A stretch of DNA of 64,000 nt. Source: an uncultured Acetobacteraceae bacterium (GTDB lineage Bacteria; Pseudomonadota; Alphaproteobacteria; Acetobacterales; Acetobacteraceae). Of this stretch, positions 44,963 through 53,370 are shown in pieces. Made by a program: the position numbers and the translations under genes. The stretch spans positions 1-64,000 of the forward strand of contig CALTUD010000010.1 in NCBI GenBank assembly GCA_943912335.1. The letters run 5' to 3'. The first letter of the stretch is position 1. Every line of letters begins with the position of its first letter. The notes below the pieces were generated by a model. It made no database searches, had not been told where the DNA came from, and saw nothing but the letters and a program-made list of their open reading frames with translations.

Positions 44963-46294
44963 TCAGGGTCTTGGACCAGGCTTGCCGGTGATGATGCGTG
45001 CGCCGCGGGCGTAGGTGAGCCAGGCGGCGACCCACTGGATATAGGTGACGAGGCGGTTGCGGGTGCTGATCAGCAGCATCAGATGCACGGCGCTCCACAG
45101 GAACCAGGCCGGCCGTCCGGTAAGTTTGATCCAGCCGAAATTGGCGACGGCGGTGGAGCCGCCGATCATCGCGAGCTGGCCCCAGTCCTTGTAGCGGAAC
45201 GGGGGCGGGGTCGGTTGTCCCGACAGGCGGGCATCGATCACCTCGGCGACGTAGGCACCCTGTTGCTTGGCGACCGAGCCGAGGCCGGGAAGGGGGCGTC
45301 CTTTCGCGTCGTCGAGCGAGGACGCGTCGCCGATCACGAAGATGGACGGATCGGCGGGCAGGGAGCAATCCGGCTTCACCGGCACGAGGCCGCGCTTGTT
45401 GCCGTCGACGCCGAGCCAGCGCGCGACGGGGGTCGCCTGCGTGCCCGCCGCCCAGAACACGCAATCGGCGTCGATGCGTTCGTTGCCGGCCTGCACCCCG
45501 GCTTCGTCGAGCGTGGAGACGCCGGCGCCCAGATGCAGCTCGACGCCCATGGTGCGCAGTCGCCTGGCGGCATAGTCCGAAAGGCGTCGCGGAAAGGTCG
45601 CCAGAACGCGATCACCGGCATCGCACAGGACGATGCGCGAATGTTGCGGGTCGATGTGACGGAAATCGCGCTTCAATGTCGTGTGCGCGAGTTCGCTGAT
45701 GGCGCCGGCCAGTTCGACGCCGGTAGGGCCTGCGCCGATCACCACGAAGGTGAGCAGACGACGCCGCGCCTCCGGGTCGGGTTCGCGTTCCGCGCGTTCG
45801 AAGGCGAGCAGCAGCCGGTCACGCACCGCGAGGGCGTCGGCGGCGCTCTTGAGGGCCGGTGCGCGCCGCACCCAGTCGTCATGGCCGAACCAGGAATACA
45901 CCGCGCCCGTGGCGAGGATCAGCGTGTCGAACGGGACCGGTTCGCCGTTCTCCAGCAGCACGCGCCGGTTTTCGCGATCGACCCCGGACACGGTGGCCAT
46001 CAGCACGGTGGCGCCGGGCATCCGGGCCAGCATGGAGCGCAGCGGCACGGCGATGGTGGTGTCGTCGAGCGCCGCGGTCGCGACCTGATACAACAGAGGC
46101 TGGAACAGGGTGTGGTTGGTGCGATCGATCAGCGTCACGGTGCAGCGCCGGTGACGCAGCGCCGAGCGCAGGCCGAGTGCCGCGTTCAGGCCGCCGAACC
46201 CGCCGCCGACGATCACGACGCGGTGAACGCCGCCGGAGGGTACGTGTGTCGCGGAAACGGAAGCGGGGTTCTGGGCTGATTCGAACGATGTCAT
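44963..46294 (-). CDS. ndh: Type II NADH:quinone oxidoreductase (NDH-2)
   Basis: 443 aa membrane-associated flavoprotein. FAD-binding VVIVGGGFGGLNAALGL (about 26-42), the NADH-binding FVVIGAGPTGVELAGAISEL (about 159-178), the CVFWAAGTQATP strand and the IFVIGDAS motif are present, as is the C-terminal hydrophobic anchor segment. It oxidises NADH to feed the quinone pool without proton pumping, a main route in acetic acid bacteria. ATG 46294 is chosen; an in-frame ATG at 46321 would add nine residues. It is divergent from the RND pump genes. Confidence 0.92.
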   Translation of the reverse strand: MTSFESAQNPASVSATHVPSGGVHRVVIVGGGFGGLNAALGLRSALRHRRCTVTLIDRTNHTLFQPLLYQVATAALDDTTIAVPLRSMLARMPGATVLMATVSGVDRENRRVLLENGEPVPFDTLILATGAVYSWFGHDDWVRRAPALKSAADALAVRDRLLLAFERAEREPDPEARRRLLTFVVIGAGPTGVELAGAISELAHTTLKRDFRHIDPQHSRIVLCDAGDRVLATFPRRLSDYAARRLRTMGVELHLGAGVSTLDEAGVQAGNERIDADCVFWAAGTQATPVARWLGVDGNKRGLVPVKPDCSLPADPSIFVIGDASSLDDAKGRPLPGLGSVAKQQGAYVAEVIDARLSGQPTPPPFRYKDWGQLAMIGGSTAVANFGWIKLTGRPAWFLWSAVHLMLLISTRNRLVTYIQWVAAWLTYARGARIITGKPGPRP

Positions 46295-46445
46295 GGGGCG
46301 TCCACCGTGATCGGCCGGCAACGTGCTGCAATGCGGGAGGTTGCCTGACCGGGGCGTGGCCGGGTAATGACCGTATGGTCAGCGTTCGATCGGAACGCGG
46401 CACCGGCGCCCGATCGGCGTGCGGGTCGAAGCAAGGACGACAAGA

Positions 46446-47738
46446 ATGGCGCTCGAACCCGTTTCCGTTTCGGCCCGTGCGACTGGCTTCGGCCTGCTTC
46501 TTGCCGGACTTCTGTCCGGAACCGCCTTCGCGGCCATGCCCGGACAGCCGAACCGGCCGCCGGTGGTGGGCGTGCAGCCCGTGGGGCATGAGGACGTCAC
46601 CGCCAGTTCCGACTACATCGGCCGCATCCAGGCGATCGACCGGGTGGCGCTCGTCCCGCGCGTGACCGCCTTCCTCGAGAAGCGCCTGTTCGATGAAGGC
46701 TCCGAGGTGAAGAAGGGCGATCTGCTCTATGTGCTGGAGCAGCCGCCGTTCCAGGCCTCGGTTCTGGCGCAACAGGGCGCTCTGGCGCAGGCGCAGGCCA
46801 ACGTGGCCAATGCCGGGATCACCTTCGAGCGGCAGAAGGCGCTGCTGAGCACGCCGGCCGGCCAGAAGCAGTCCTACGACAACGCGCTCGCATCCGCGCG
46901 CTCCAATGCCGCCGCGGTGACCACGGCGCAGGCCAATCTTCAGAACGCGCAGATCCAGCTCGGCTATACCGAGATCAGGGCGCCCGTGGATGGCCGCATC
47001 TCGGCCACCTCCGTGAACCAGGGCAACGTGGTGAGCCCGTCTTCCGGCACGCTGGCGACCATCGTGACGCAGGACCCGATGTATGTGGTGTTTCCGGCCG
47101 CCAGCCGCGACGTGCTGATGCTGCAGAAGAAGTACCAGGGCGTCGGCGGCATCAGCCAGGCGGCGGTGAAGCTGACGCTCGGCGACGGATCGCAGTACGA
47201 CCAAGTCGCCAAGCTCGACTACGTGTCGCCGACCGTGTCGCAGAACACCGACACCATCACGTTGCGGGCCACCGTGCCCAACCCGAAGCGCGGCGATGCG
47301 AACAGCGACGGCGTGAGTACGCGCGAGCTGGTGGACGGCGAGTTCGTCACCGTGACGGTGGCCGATCCGCATCCGGTCAACCATCTGGTGGTGCCGCGCG
47401 CGGCGGTGCTGTCGGACCAGCAGGGCAACTACGTGTTCCTGTTGGCGCAGGGCAACAAGGCCAAGCGCCAGGACATCACGCTGGGCGAGACCGTGGGCAG
47501 CAACGGCGTGGTGCTGTCCGGGCTCAAGGACGGCGACAAGGTGATCGTGGACGGCATCCAGAAGCTGCATGACGGCATCCAGGTGACGCCGGCCGAGCCG
47601 CAGGCGGTGGTGCCCGATCCAGGTGCCAAGGCGGCGGAAGCGGAAACGCAGCGCACCAACGGCATCGGCGGCGCGAGCGGGACCGGGGCGCCCGCCGCCC
47701 AGGGCGGCACCCCGCCTGCCGGCGGCGGCCAGCACTGA
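46446..47738 (+). CDS. RND efflux periplasmic adaptor (membrane fusion protein)
   Basis: 430 aa. After a Sec signal (GFGLLLAGLLSGTAFA, no lipobox) come the HlyD/AcrA elements: VTASSDYIGRIQAIDRVALVPRV (barrel start), EGSEVKKGDLLYVLEQPPFQA (biotinyl-lipoyl half), a coiled-coil hairpin (about 95-170) and LGYTEIRAPVDGRISATSVNQGN (second lipoyl half), then the beta-barrel and membrane-proximal domain. The C-terminus is a Gly/Ala/Pro-rich tail. It joins the RND pump downstream to an outer membrane channel. ATG 46446 follows AAGGA. The 58-nt gap to the pump gene shows one operon; no TolC-like gene follows. Confidence 0.93.
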   Translation: MALEPVSVSARATGFGLLLAGLLSGTAFAAMPGQPNRPPVVGVQPVGHEDVTASSDYIGRIQAIDRVALVPRVTAFLEKRLFDEGSEVKKGDLLYVLEQPPFQASVLAQQGALAQAQANVANAGITFERQKALLSTPAGQKQSYDNALASARSNAAAVTTAQANLQNAQIQLGYTEIRAPVDGRISATSVNQGNVVSPSSGTLATIVTQDPMYVVFPAASRDVLMLQKKYQGVGGISQAAVKLTLGDGSQYDQVAKLDYVSPTVSQNTDTITLRATVPNPKRGDANSDGVSTRELVDGEFVTVTVADPHPVNHLVVPRAAVLSDQQGNYVFLLAQGNKAKRQDITLGETVGSNGVVLSGLKDGDKVIVDGIQKLHDGIQVTPAEPQAVVPDPGAKAAEAETQRTNGIGGASGTGAPAAQGGTPPAGGGQH

Positions 47739-47796
47739 TCCCCGTCCTGATCCTGTTTCACCTTCCAGCGGCCCTGGCCGTGCGGGGAGCCAAGCG

Positions 47797-50700
47797 ATGA
47801 TTTCCGGCGTCTTCATCGACCGTCCCAGGTTGGCGATCGTGATCGCGATCGTCATCACCCTGGCCGGTCTGGTCGGGCTGACCCGAATCCCGGTCGCCCA
47901 GTTCCCCGACATCGTGCCGCCGCAGGTGCAGGTGGCGGCGACCTATCCGGGCGCGTCGGCCACCGTGGTGGAGGAAAGCGTCGCACAGCCGATCGAGGCC
48001 CAGGTCGTGGGCGTCGACAAGATGATCTACATGCGCTCGGTCAGCGGCAATGACGGGTCCTACAACCTCACCGTGTCGTTCGAGCTGGGCACCAACCCGG
48101 ACGTCAACACGGTGAACGTGCTGAACCGGGTGCAGACCGCCAATGCCGAATTGCCTTCCACCGTGCAGGCCGAAGGTCTCACGGTGCAGAAGCGTTCGTC
48201 GGCGATCCTGATGTTCGTGAACTTCTACAGCCCGTCCCGGAAGTTCGACCCGCTCTTCATCGCCAACTACGCCACCATCAACGTCATCGACGTGATCTCC
48301 CGTACGCCGGGCGTGGGCCAGGCGGCGCTGCTGTCGCGCCAGAAATACTCGATGCGGATCTGGTTCGACACCAACCGGCTGACCAATCTGGGTCTGTCGC
48401 CGTCGGACATCACGAGCGCGGTGTCGGCGCAGAACACGGTGGCGGCGGTGGGGCGCATCGGTGCGCGCCCGGTGGGGCCGGACCAGCAGTACCAGTTCAA
48501 CGTGCAGACCCAGGGGCGTCTCGTCACGCCCGAGCAGTTCGGCAACATCGTGGTGCGGGCCAACCCGGACGGGTCGGTGCTGCGTCTGCGCGACGTGGCG
48601 CGGATCGAGCTCGGCGCGCAGACGCTGGATTCCGAATCGCGCTTCGACGGCGTGCCGTCGGTGGCGCTGGCGATCTATCTGTCGCCCGGCGCGAACGCGC
48701 TGGATACCGCGTCTGCCGTCAAGCAGCATCTGGCGTCGCTCGGAGAGCGTTTCCCGCCCGGCCTCGCCTACAACGTCACCTATGACAGCACCGACTTCGT
48801 GCACGACACGGTGCACGAGGTTCTGCGCACCATCGTGGAAGCCTTCGTGCTGGTGGTGCTGGTGGTGTTCCTGTTCCTGGGCAGCCTGCGCGCCACCATC
48901 ATTCCCACCATCGCCGTTCCGGTAAGCCTGATCGGCGCGTTCGCCGGCATGAGCGCGCTGGGGTTCTCCGCCAACACCGTGTCTCTGCTGGCCATGGTGC
49001 TGGCGATCGGCATCGTGGTCGACGACGCCATCGTGGTGGTGGAGAACGTCGAGCGGGTGATGGAGGAGGAGCCGGATCTGTCGCCGCCCGAGGCGGCGCG
49101 GAAGGCGATGACGCAGATCACCGGGCCGATCATCGCCATCACCCTGGTTCTGCTGTCGGTGTTCGTGCCGATCGCCTTCATTCCCGGCCTGTCCGGCGTT
49201 CTGTTCCGGCAGTTCGCGGTGACGATCTGCATCGCGATGCTGATCTCGGCCCTGAACGCCCTGACCCTGTCGCCGGCTCTGTGCGGCGTGTTCCTGCGCC
49301 ATTCCGGCGAGCGTCGCGGCTTCGTCGGCCGCATCCTCCAGCGCATCCTGGGGCTGATCGACACGGTGCGCGACGGCTATGCGCGGATTGTGGCGCGTCT
49401 GCTCGGGTTCGCGATCGGCGGCGTGATGGTGGTTCTCCTGTGCGGCGCGATCATCGCCCTCATGCAGCGTTCCATGCCGGTGGGCTTCCTGCCGGAGGAG
49501 GACCAGGGCGGCTTCTTCATCAACGTGCAGCTTCCCGACGGCGCGTCCGTGTCGCGCACAAGCGGCGTGGTGGCGCAGGTGGAGAAGCTGGCCAAGAACC
49601 TGCCCGGCGCCGCGCATACCTTCGGGGTGATCGGGTATTCGTTCCTGGATACGGTGCAGGAGCCGAACGCCGGCTTCGTGTTCGTGCGCCTGAAGCCGTT
49701 CGCGGACCGCACCACGGAACAAACCAACGCGATGGTGCTGATCGGCCATCTGTTCGGCGAGACCAGCCAGATGCGTCAGGCGACGGTGTTTCCGTTCAAC
49801 CTGCCGCCGATCATCGGTTTGTCGCCCGGCGGCGGTTTCGAATACGAGCTGGAAGCGCTGGAAGGCCAATCGCCGTCCGAATTGTCGTCGCAGATGCAGG
49901 GTCTGCTGGCGGCGGCGAACCAGACCGGCCTGCTGGCGCGGGTGTTCACCACCTTCACCGCGACCACGCCGTCTCTGTATCTCGACATCGACCGCGCCAA
50001 GGCGCAGGCGCTCGGCGTCAACGTGGCCGACATCTTCAGCAGTCTGCAGACCACGCTGGGCGGATCGTACGTCAACGACTTCAACCTGTTCGGCCGCGTC
50101 TGGCAGGTGAACGTGGAAGGCGAAGCGCGCGACCGCGACAAGATCGACGATCTGTGGCGGCTGTATATCCGCAACAATACCGGCGGGACCGTGCCGCTGC
50201 GTGCGCTCGCGACGCTGCGCTACATCACCGGGCCGCAGGCGATCACGCGCTACAACAACTATCGCGCCATCACCATCAACGGCACGCCGGCGCCGGGCGT
50301 CTCGTCCGGCACCGCCCTGGCGGCTATGGCCGACGTGTCCAAGAGCACGCTGCAGAACGGCTACAACTACGAGTGGACCAGCACGGCGTATCAGGAGGTC
50401 CAGGCGGCCGGAAAGACCGGCATCATTCTGGCGATGGCGCTTCTGTTCGCCTTCCTGTTCCTGGTGGCGCTCTACGAGAGCTGGATCATTCCGATCCCGG
50501 TGTTGATGTCTGTGGCGGTGGGCGTGCTGGGGGCGTTCATCGGCATCCGGCTCAGCGGGCTGTCGCTCGATCTCTATGCCGAGATCGGTCTGGTGGTGCT
50601 GATCGCGCTCGCGGCCAAGAACGGCATTCTGATCATCGAATTCGCCAAGGAGCGGCGGGAAGCCGGGGAAAGCATCCGCGATGCGGCGATCCAGGGCGCC

Positions 50701-50982
50701 AGCATGCGGTTCCGCGCCGTGATGATGACGTCGTTCGCCTTCATCCTCGGTCTGGCGCCGCTGGTGACGGCGACGGGTGCCGCTTCGGTCAGCAGGCGCG
50801 ACGTGGGCACGCCGGTGTTCGCCGGGATGCTGGCGGCGAGTTTCGTCGGCATCTTCATCATTCCGATGCTCTACGTGACCTTCCAGACGATCCGCGAGTG
50901 GCTGCACCGGCAGTTCGGAATCGCCGATCGCGGGCTGACGCGATCCGGGTCGAGCCATTCGGACAACACAACGCAGCACTGA
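47797..50982 (+). CDS. RND multidrug efflux pump (HAE1, AcrB-like)
   Basis: 1061 aa, the normal AcrB length. The N-terminal FIDRPRLAIVIAIVITLAG helix, the proton-relay aspartates in AIGIVVDDAIVVVENVERV (helix 4), the helix-10 lysine in ALAAKNGILIIEFAKER and the two large periplasmic loops (about 40-335 and 560-870) are all present. It exports amphiphilic compounds by proton antiport as a trimer. GGGGAG eight bases before ATG 47797 fixes the start. Substrate range is not readable. Confidence 0.94.
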   Translation: MISGVFIDRPRLAIVIAIVITLAGLVGLTRIPVAQFPDIVPPQVQVAATYPGASATVVEESVAQPIEAQVVGVDKMIYMRSVSGNDGSYNLTVSFELGTNPDVNTVNVLNRVQTANAELPSTVQAEGLTVQKRSSAILMFVNFYSPSRKFDPLFIANYATINVIDVISRTPGVGQAALLSRQKYSMRIWFDTNRLTNLGLSPSDITSAVSAQNTVAAVGRIGARPVGPDQQYQFNVQTQGRLVTPEQFGNIVVRANPDGSVLRLRDVARIELGAQTLDSESRFDGVPSVALAIYLSPGANALDTASAVKQHLASLGERFPPGLAYNVTYDSTDFVHDTVHEVLRTIVEAFVLVVLVVFLFLGSLRATIIPTIAVPVSLIGAFAGMSALGFSANTVSLLAMVLAIGIVVDDAIVVVENVERVMEEEPDLSPPEAARKAMTQITGPIIAITLVLLSVFVPIAFIPGLSGVLFRQFAVTICIAMLISALNALTLSPALCGVFLRHSGERRGFVGRILQRILGLIDTVRDGYARIVARLLGFAIGGVMVVLLCGAIIALMQRSMPVGFLPEEDQGGFFINVQLPDGASVSRTSGVVAQVEKLAKNLPGAAHTFGVIGYSFLDTVQEPNAGFVFVRLKPFADRTTEQTNAMVLIGHLFGETSQMRQATVFPFNLPPIIGLSPGGGFEYELEALEGQSPSELSSQMQGLLAAANQTGLLARVFTTFTATTPSLYLDIDRAKAQALGVNVADIFSSLQTTLGGSYVNDFNLFGRVWQVNVEGEARDRDKIDDLWRLYIRNNTGGTVPLRALATLRYITGPQAITRYNNYRAITINGTPAPGVSSGTALAAMADVSKSTLQNGYNYEWTSTAYQEVQAAGKTGIILAMALLFAFLFLVALYESWIIPIPVLMSVAVGVLGAFIGIRLSGLSLDLYAEIGLVVLIALAAKNGILIIEFAKERREAGESIRDAAIQGASMRFRAVMMTSFAFILGLAPLVTATGAASVSRRDVGTPVFAGMLAASFVGIFIIPMLYVTFQTIREWLHRQFGIADRGLTRSGSSHSDNTTQH

Positions 50983-50989
50983 GAAAAAA

Positions 50990-51031
50990 GCACCGGTCCT
51001 GACGCGAGGGAAACTTCGACGGGCCCGGTGC
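50990..51031 (+). terminator. Possible terminator after the RND operon
   Basis: GCACCGG (50990-50996) and CCGGTGC (51025-51031) can close a 28-nt loop, directly after an A-run (50984-50989) and before ATTTAG. The wide loop makes it a weak candidate. Confidence 0.3.
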
Positions 51032-51195
51032 ATTTAGCCTCGACGGCTTGCCGCGATCCCGCGTTCGTGACGAAGCTGCATGCCGTTTACAGGCACTCCG
51101 GTGCGTTGCTGCCCGGGTTGCACCGTCAACACGAGGTTGGCATGGTGCGGCGCAGCAATAACCGGTTCGTACGGGCAGTTCGGGAGGCTCATTTC

Positions 51196-53304
51196 ATGCG
51201 GTCCATTCAAGGCGACTTCACGCGAGCTCCCGACGGCGGAAACGCCGGTGGCGCGTCCATCGAGGATCTGTGCGTCAACACGATGCGCACCCTGGCGATC
51301 GACGCCGTCCAGAAGGCGAAGTCCGGCCATCCGGGCACGCCGATGTCGCTGTCGCCGGCCGCCTACGTTCTGTGGAACGACCTGCTCCGCTACGATCCGA
51401 AGCAGCCGTCCTGGCCGAACCGCGACCGGTTCGTTCTGTCCGTCGGCCATGCGTCGATGCTGCTCTATTCGCTGATCCACCTGTCGGGGATCGTCGAGAA
51501 GCCGGGTTCCGACAAGCCGTCGCTGACGCTGGAGGATCTGACCCAGTTCCGCCAGATGAACAGCCGCACGCCGGGCCACCCGGAATATCGCTTCACCTCC
51601 GGCGTCGAGACCACCACCGGTCCGCTCGGCCAGGGCTGCGGCAACTCGGTCGGCATGGCGATGGCGCAGCGCTGGCTGGCCGAGCGCTACAACAAGCCGG
51701 GTTTCTCGCTGTTCGACTACCATGTCTGGGTGTTCAGCGGCGACGGCGACAACATGGAAGGCGTGGCCTCCGAGGCCGCCTCTCTCGCCGGCCACCTGAA
51801 GCTGTCTAACCTGACCTGGCTGTATGACAGCAACCAGATCAGCATCGAGGGTTCGACCGACCTCGCCTTCACCGAAGACACCCATAAGCGTTTCGAGGCC
51901 TATGGCTGGAACGTGCTGGAGGTGAAGAACGCCGAGGATCGTGCGTCGCTCAAGCAGCGCTTCGAGGAAGCCCGCGGCCAGGACGGCGCCGATGGCGGCA
52001 AGCCGACCCTGATCGTCGTGCACAGCCAGATCGCGTTCGGCGCGCCGACCAAGGCCGGCACCGCCGCTGCCCACGGCGAGCCGCTCGGCGACGAAGAGAT
52101 CAAGGGCGTGAAGCGCTTCTTCGGCTTCCCCGAGGACAAGCAGTTCTACGTGCCGGACGGCGTGCTGGGTCACTTCCAGGACGGCCTCGGCAAGCGCGGC
52201 GCGGCGCTCTCGGCCGAGTGGTTCGAGATGCTGGAGCGCTATCGCAAGGAATATCCGGAGCTCGCCGCCGAGCTCGACATGATCGGCCATCATGCGCTGC
52301 CGGCCGGCTGGGACAAGGACATCCCGTCCTACCCCGCCGACGCCAAGGGCATCGCCTCGCGCGAGAGCTCGGGTAAGGTGGAGAACGCGATCGCGTTGAA
52401 CGTGCCGTGGATGATCGGCGGTGCGGCCGATCTGGCGCCGTCCACCAAGACCAACCTGACCTTCCAGGGTGCGGGTTCGTTCAATCCCGGCACCTATGGC
52501 GGCCGCAACCTGCATTTCGGCGTGCGCGAGCATGCGATGGGCTCGATCTGCAACGGCATCGCGCTGTCCGGCGTGCGTCCGTACTGCTCGGGCTTCCTGA
52601 TCTTCTCCGACTACATGAAGCCGCCGATCCGTCTCTCCGCGATCATGGAGCTGCCGGTCATCTACATCTTCACCCATGACAGCATCGGCGTGGGCGAAGA
52701 CGGTCCGACCCATCAGCCGATCGAGCAACTGGCGCAGCTGCGCGCCACGCCGGGCATCATGACGATCCGTCCGGGCGACGCGAACGAGGTGGCGGAAGCT
52801 TGGCGCGTGATCATGCCGCTGACCGAGCAGCCGGCGGCGCTGATCTTGAGCCGTCAGGCGCTGCCGACGCTCGACCGCAGCAAGTACGCGCCGGCGTCCG
52901 GGCTCGCCAAGGGCGCGTATGTGCTGGCGTCCTGCGAGGGCACGCCGGACGTGATCCTGATGGGCACGGGCTCCGAGCTGCATCTGGTGGTGGGCGCCTA
53001 CGAGACGCTGACCGCCGAGGGCATCAAGGCGCGCGTGGTGTCGATGCCGTCCTTCGACCTGTTCGAGCAGCAGGACGAGGCGTATCGCGAAAGCGTGCTG
53101 CCGGCCGCGGTGCGGGGTCGCGTGGCAGTGGAGCAGGCCTCCTCGTTCGGTTGGGATCGTTATGTCGGTCTGACCGGCACCATCATCGCGATGCACAGCT
53201 ATGGCGCTTCCGCCCCGCTGAGCGCGCTTCTGACCAAGTTCGGCTTCACGCCGGAGAAGGTTCTGACAGCCGCCCGCGCGCAGGCGAAGAAGAGCCAGGC
53301 GTAA
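51196..53304 (+). CDS. tkt: Transketolase
   Basis: 702 aa. KSGHPGTPMSLSPAAYVLW (invariant His), GPLGQGCGNSVGMAMAQ and the thiamine-diphosphate motif SGDGDNMEGVASEAASLAGH ... DSNQISIEG are present, then the pyrimidine domain with FGVREHAMGSICNGIAL (catalytic Glu) and THDSIGVGEDGPTHQPIEQL, and the C-terminal domain. It shuttles two-carbon units between pentose-, heptulose- and triose phosphates. ATG 51196 is chosen, with GGGAGG ten bases upstream; the upstream in-frame stretch from 51028 is not family sequence. First gene of the pentose-phosphate block; the 213-nt leader 50983-51195 presumably contains its promoter. Confidence 0.96.
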   Translation: MRSIQGDFTRAPDGGNAGGASIEDLCVNTMRTLAIDAVQKAKSGHPGTPMSLSPAAYVLWNDLLRYDPKQPSWPNRDRFVLSVGHASMLLYSLIHLSGIVEKPGSDKPSLTLEDLTQFRQMNSRTPGHPEYRFTSGVETTTGPLGQGCGNSVGMAMAQRWLAERYNKPGFSLFDYHVWVFSGDGDNMEGVASEAASLAGHLKLSNLTWLYDSNQISIEGSTDLAFTEDTHKRFEAYGWNVLEVKNAEDRASLKQRFEEARGQDGADGGKPTLIVVHSQIAFGAPTKAGTAAAHGEPLGDEEIKGVKRFFGFPEDKQFYVPDGVLGHFQDGLGKRGAALSAEWFEMLERYRKEYPELAAELDMIGHHALPAGWDKDIPSYPADAKGIASRESSGKVENAIALNVPWMIGGAADLAPSTKTNLTFQGAGSFNPGTYGGRNLHFGVREHAMGSICNGIALSGVRPYCSGFLIFSDYMKPPIRLSAIMELPVIYIFTHDSIGVGEDGPTHQPIEQLAQLRATPGIMTIRPGDANEVAEAWRVIMPLTEQPAALILSRQALPTLDRSKYAPASGLAKGAYVLASCEGTPDVILMGTGSELHLVVGAYETLTAEGIKARVVSMPSFDLFEQQDEAYRESVLPAAVRGRVAVEQASSFGWDRYVGLTGTIIAMHSYGASAPLSALLTKFGFTPEKVLTAARAQAKKSQA

Positions 53305-53317
53305 CCGTCCCGGAACC

Positions 53318-53338
53318 GGGCCGGCTTCGGGCCGGCCC
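53318..53338 (+). other. Intercistronic hairpin between tkt and tal-pgi
   Basis: GGGCCGGC-TTCGG-GCCGGCCC, an 8-bp G/C stem in the 66-nt gap. No T-run follows, so it is more likely an mRNA stabiliser or processing element within the operon than a terminator. Confidence 0.45.
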
Positions 53339-53370
53339 CCAAGCACGACAATCGAACCGAGGAGCAGGCC

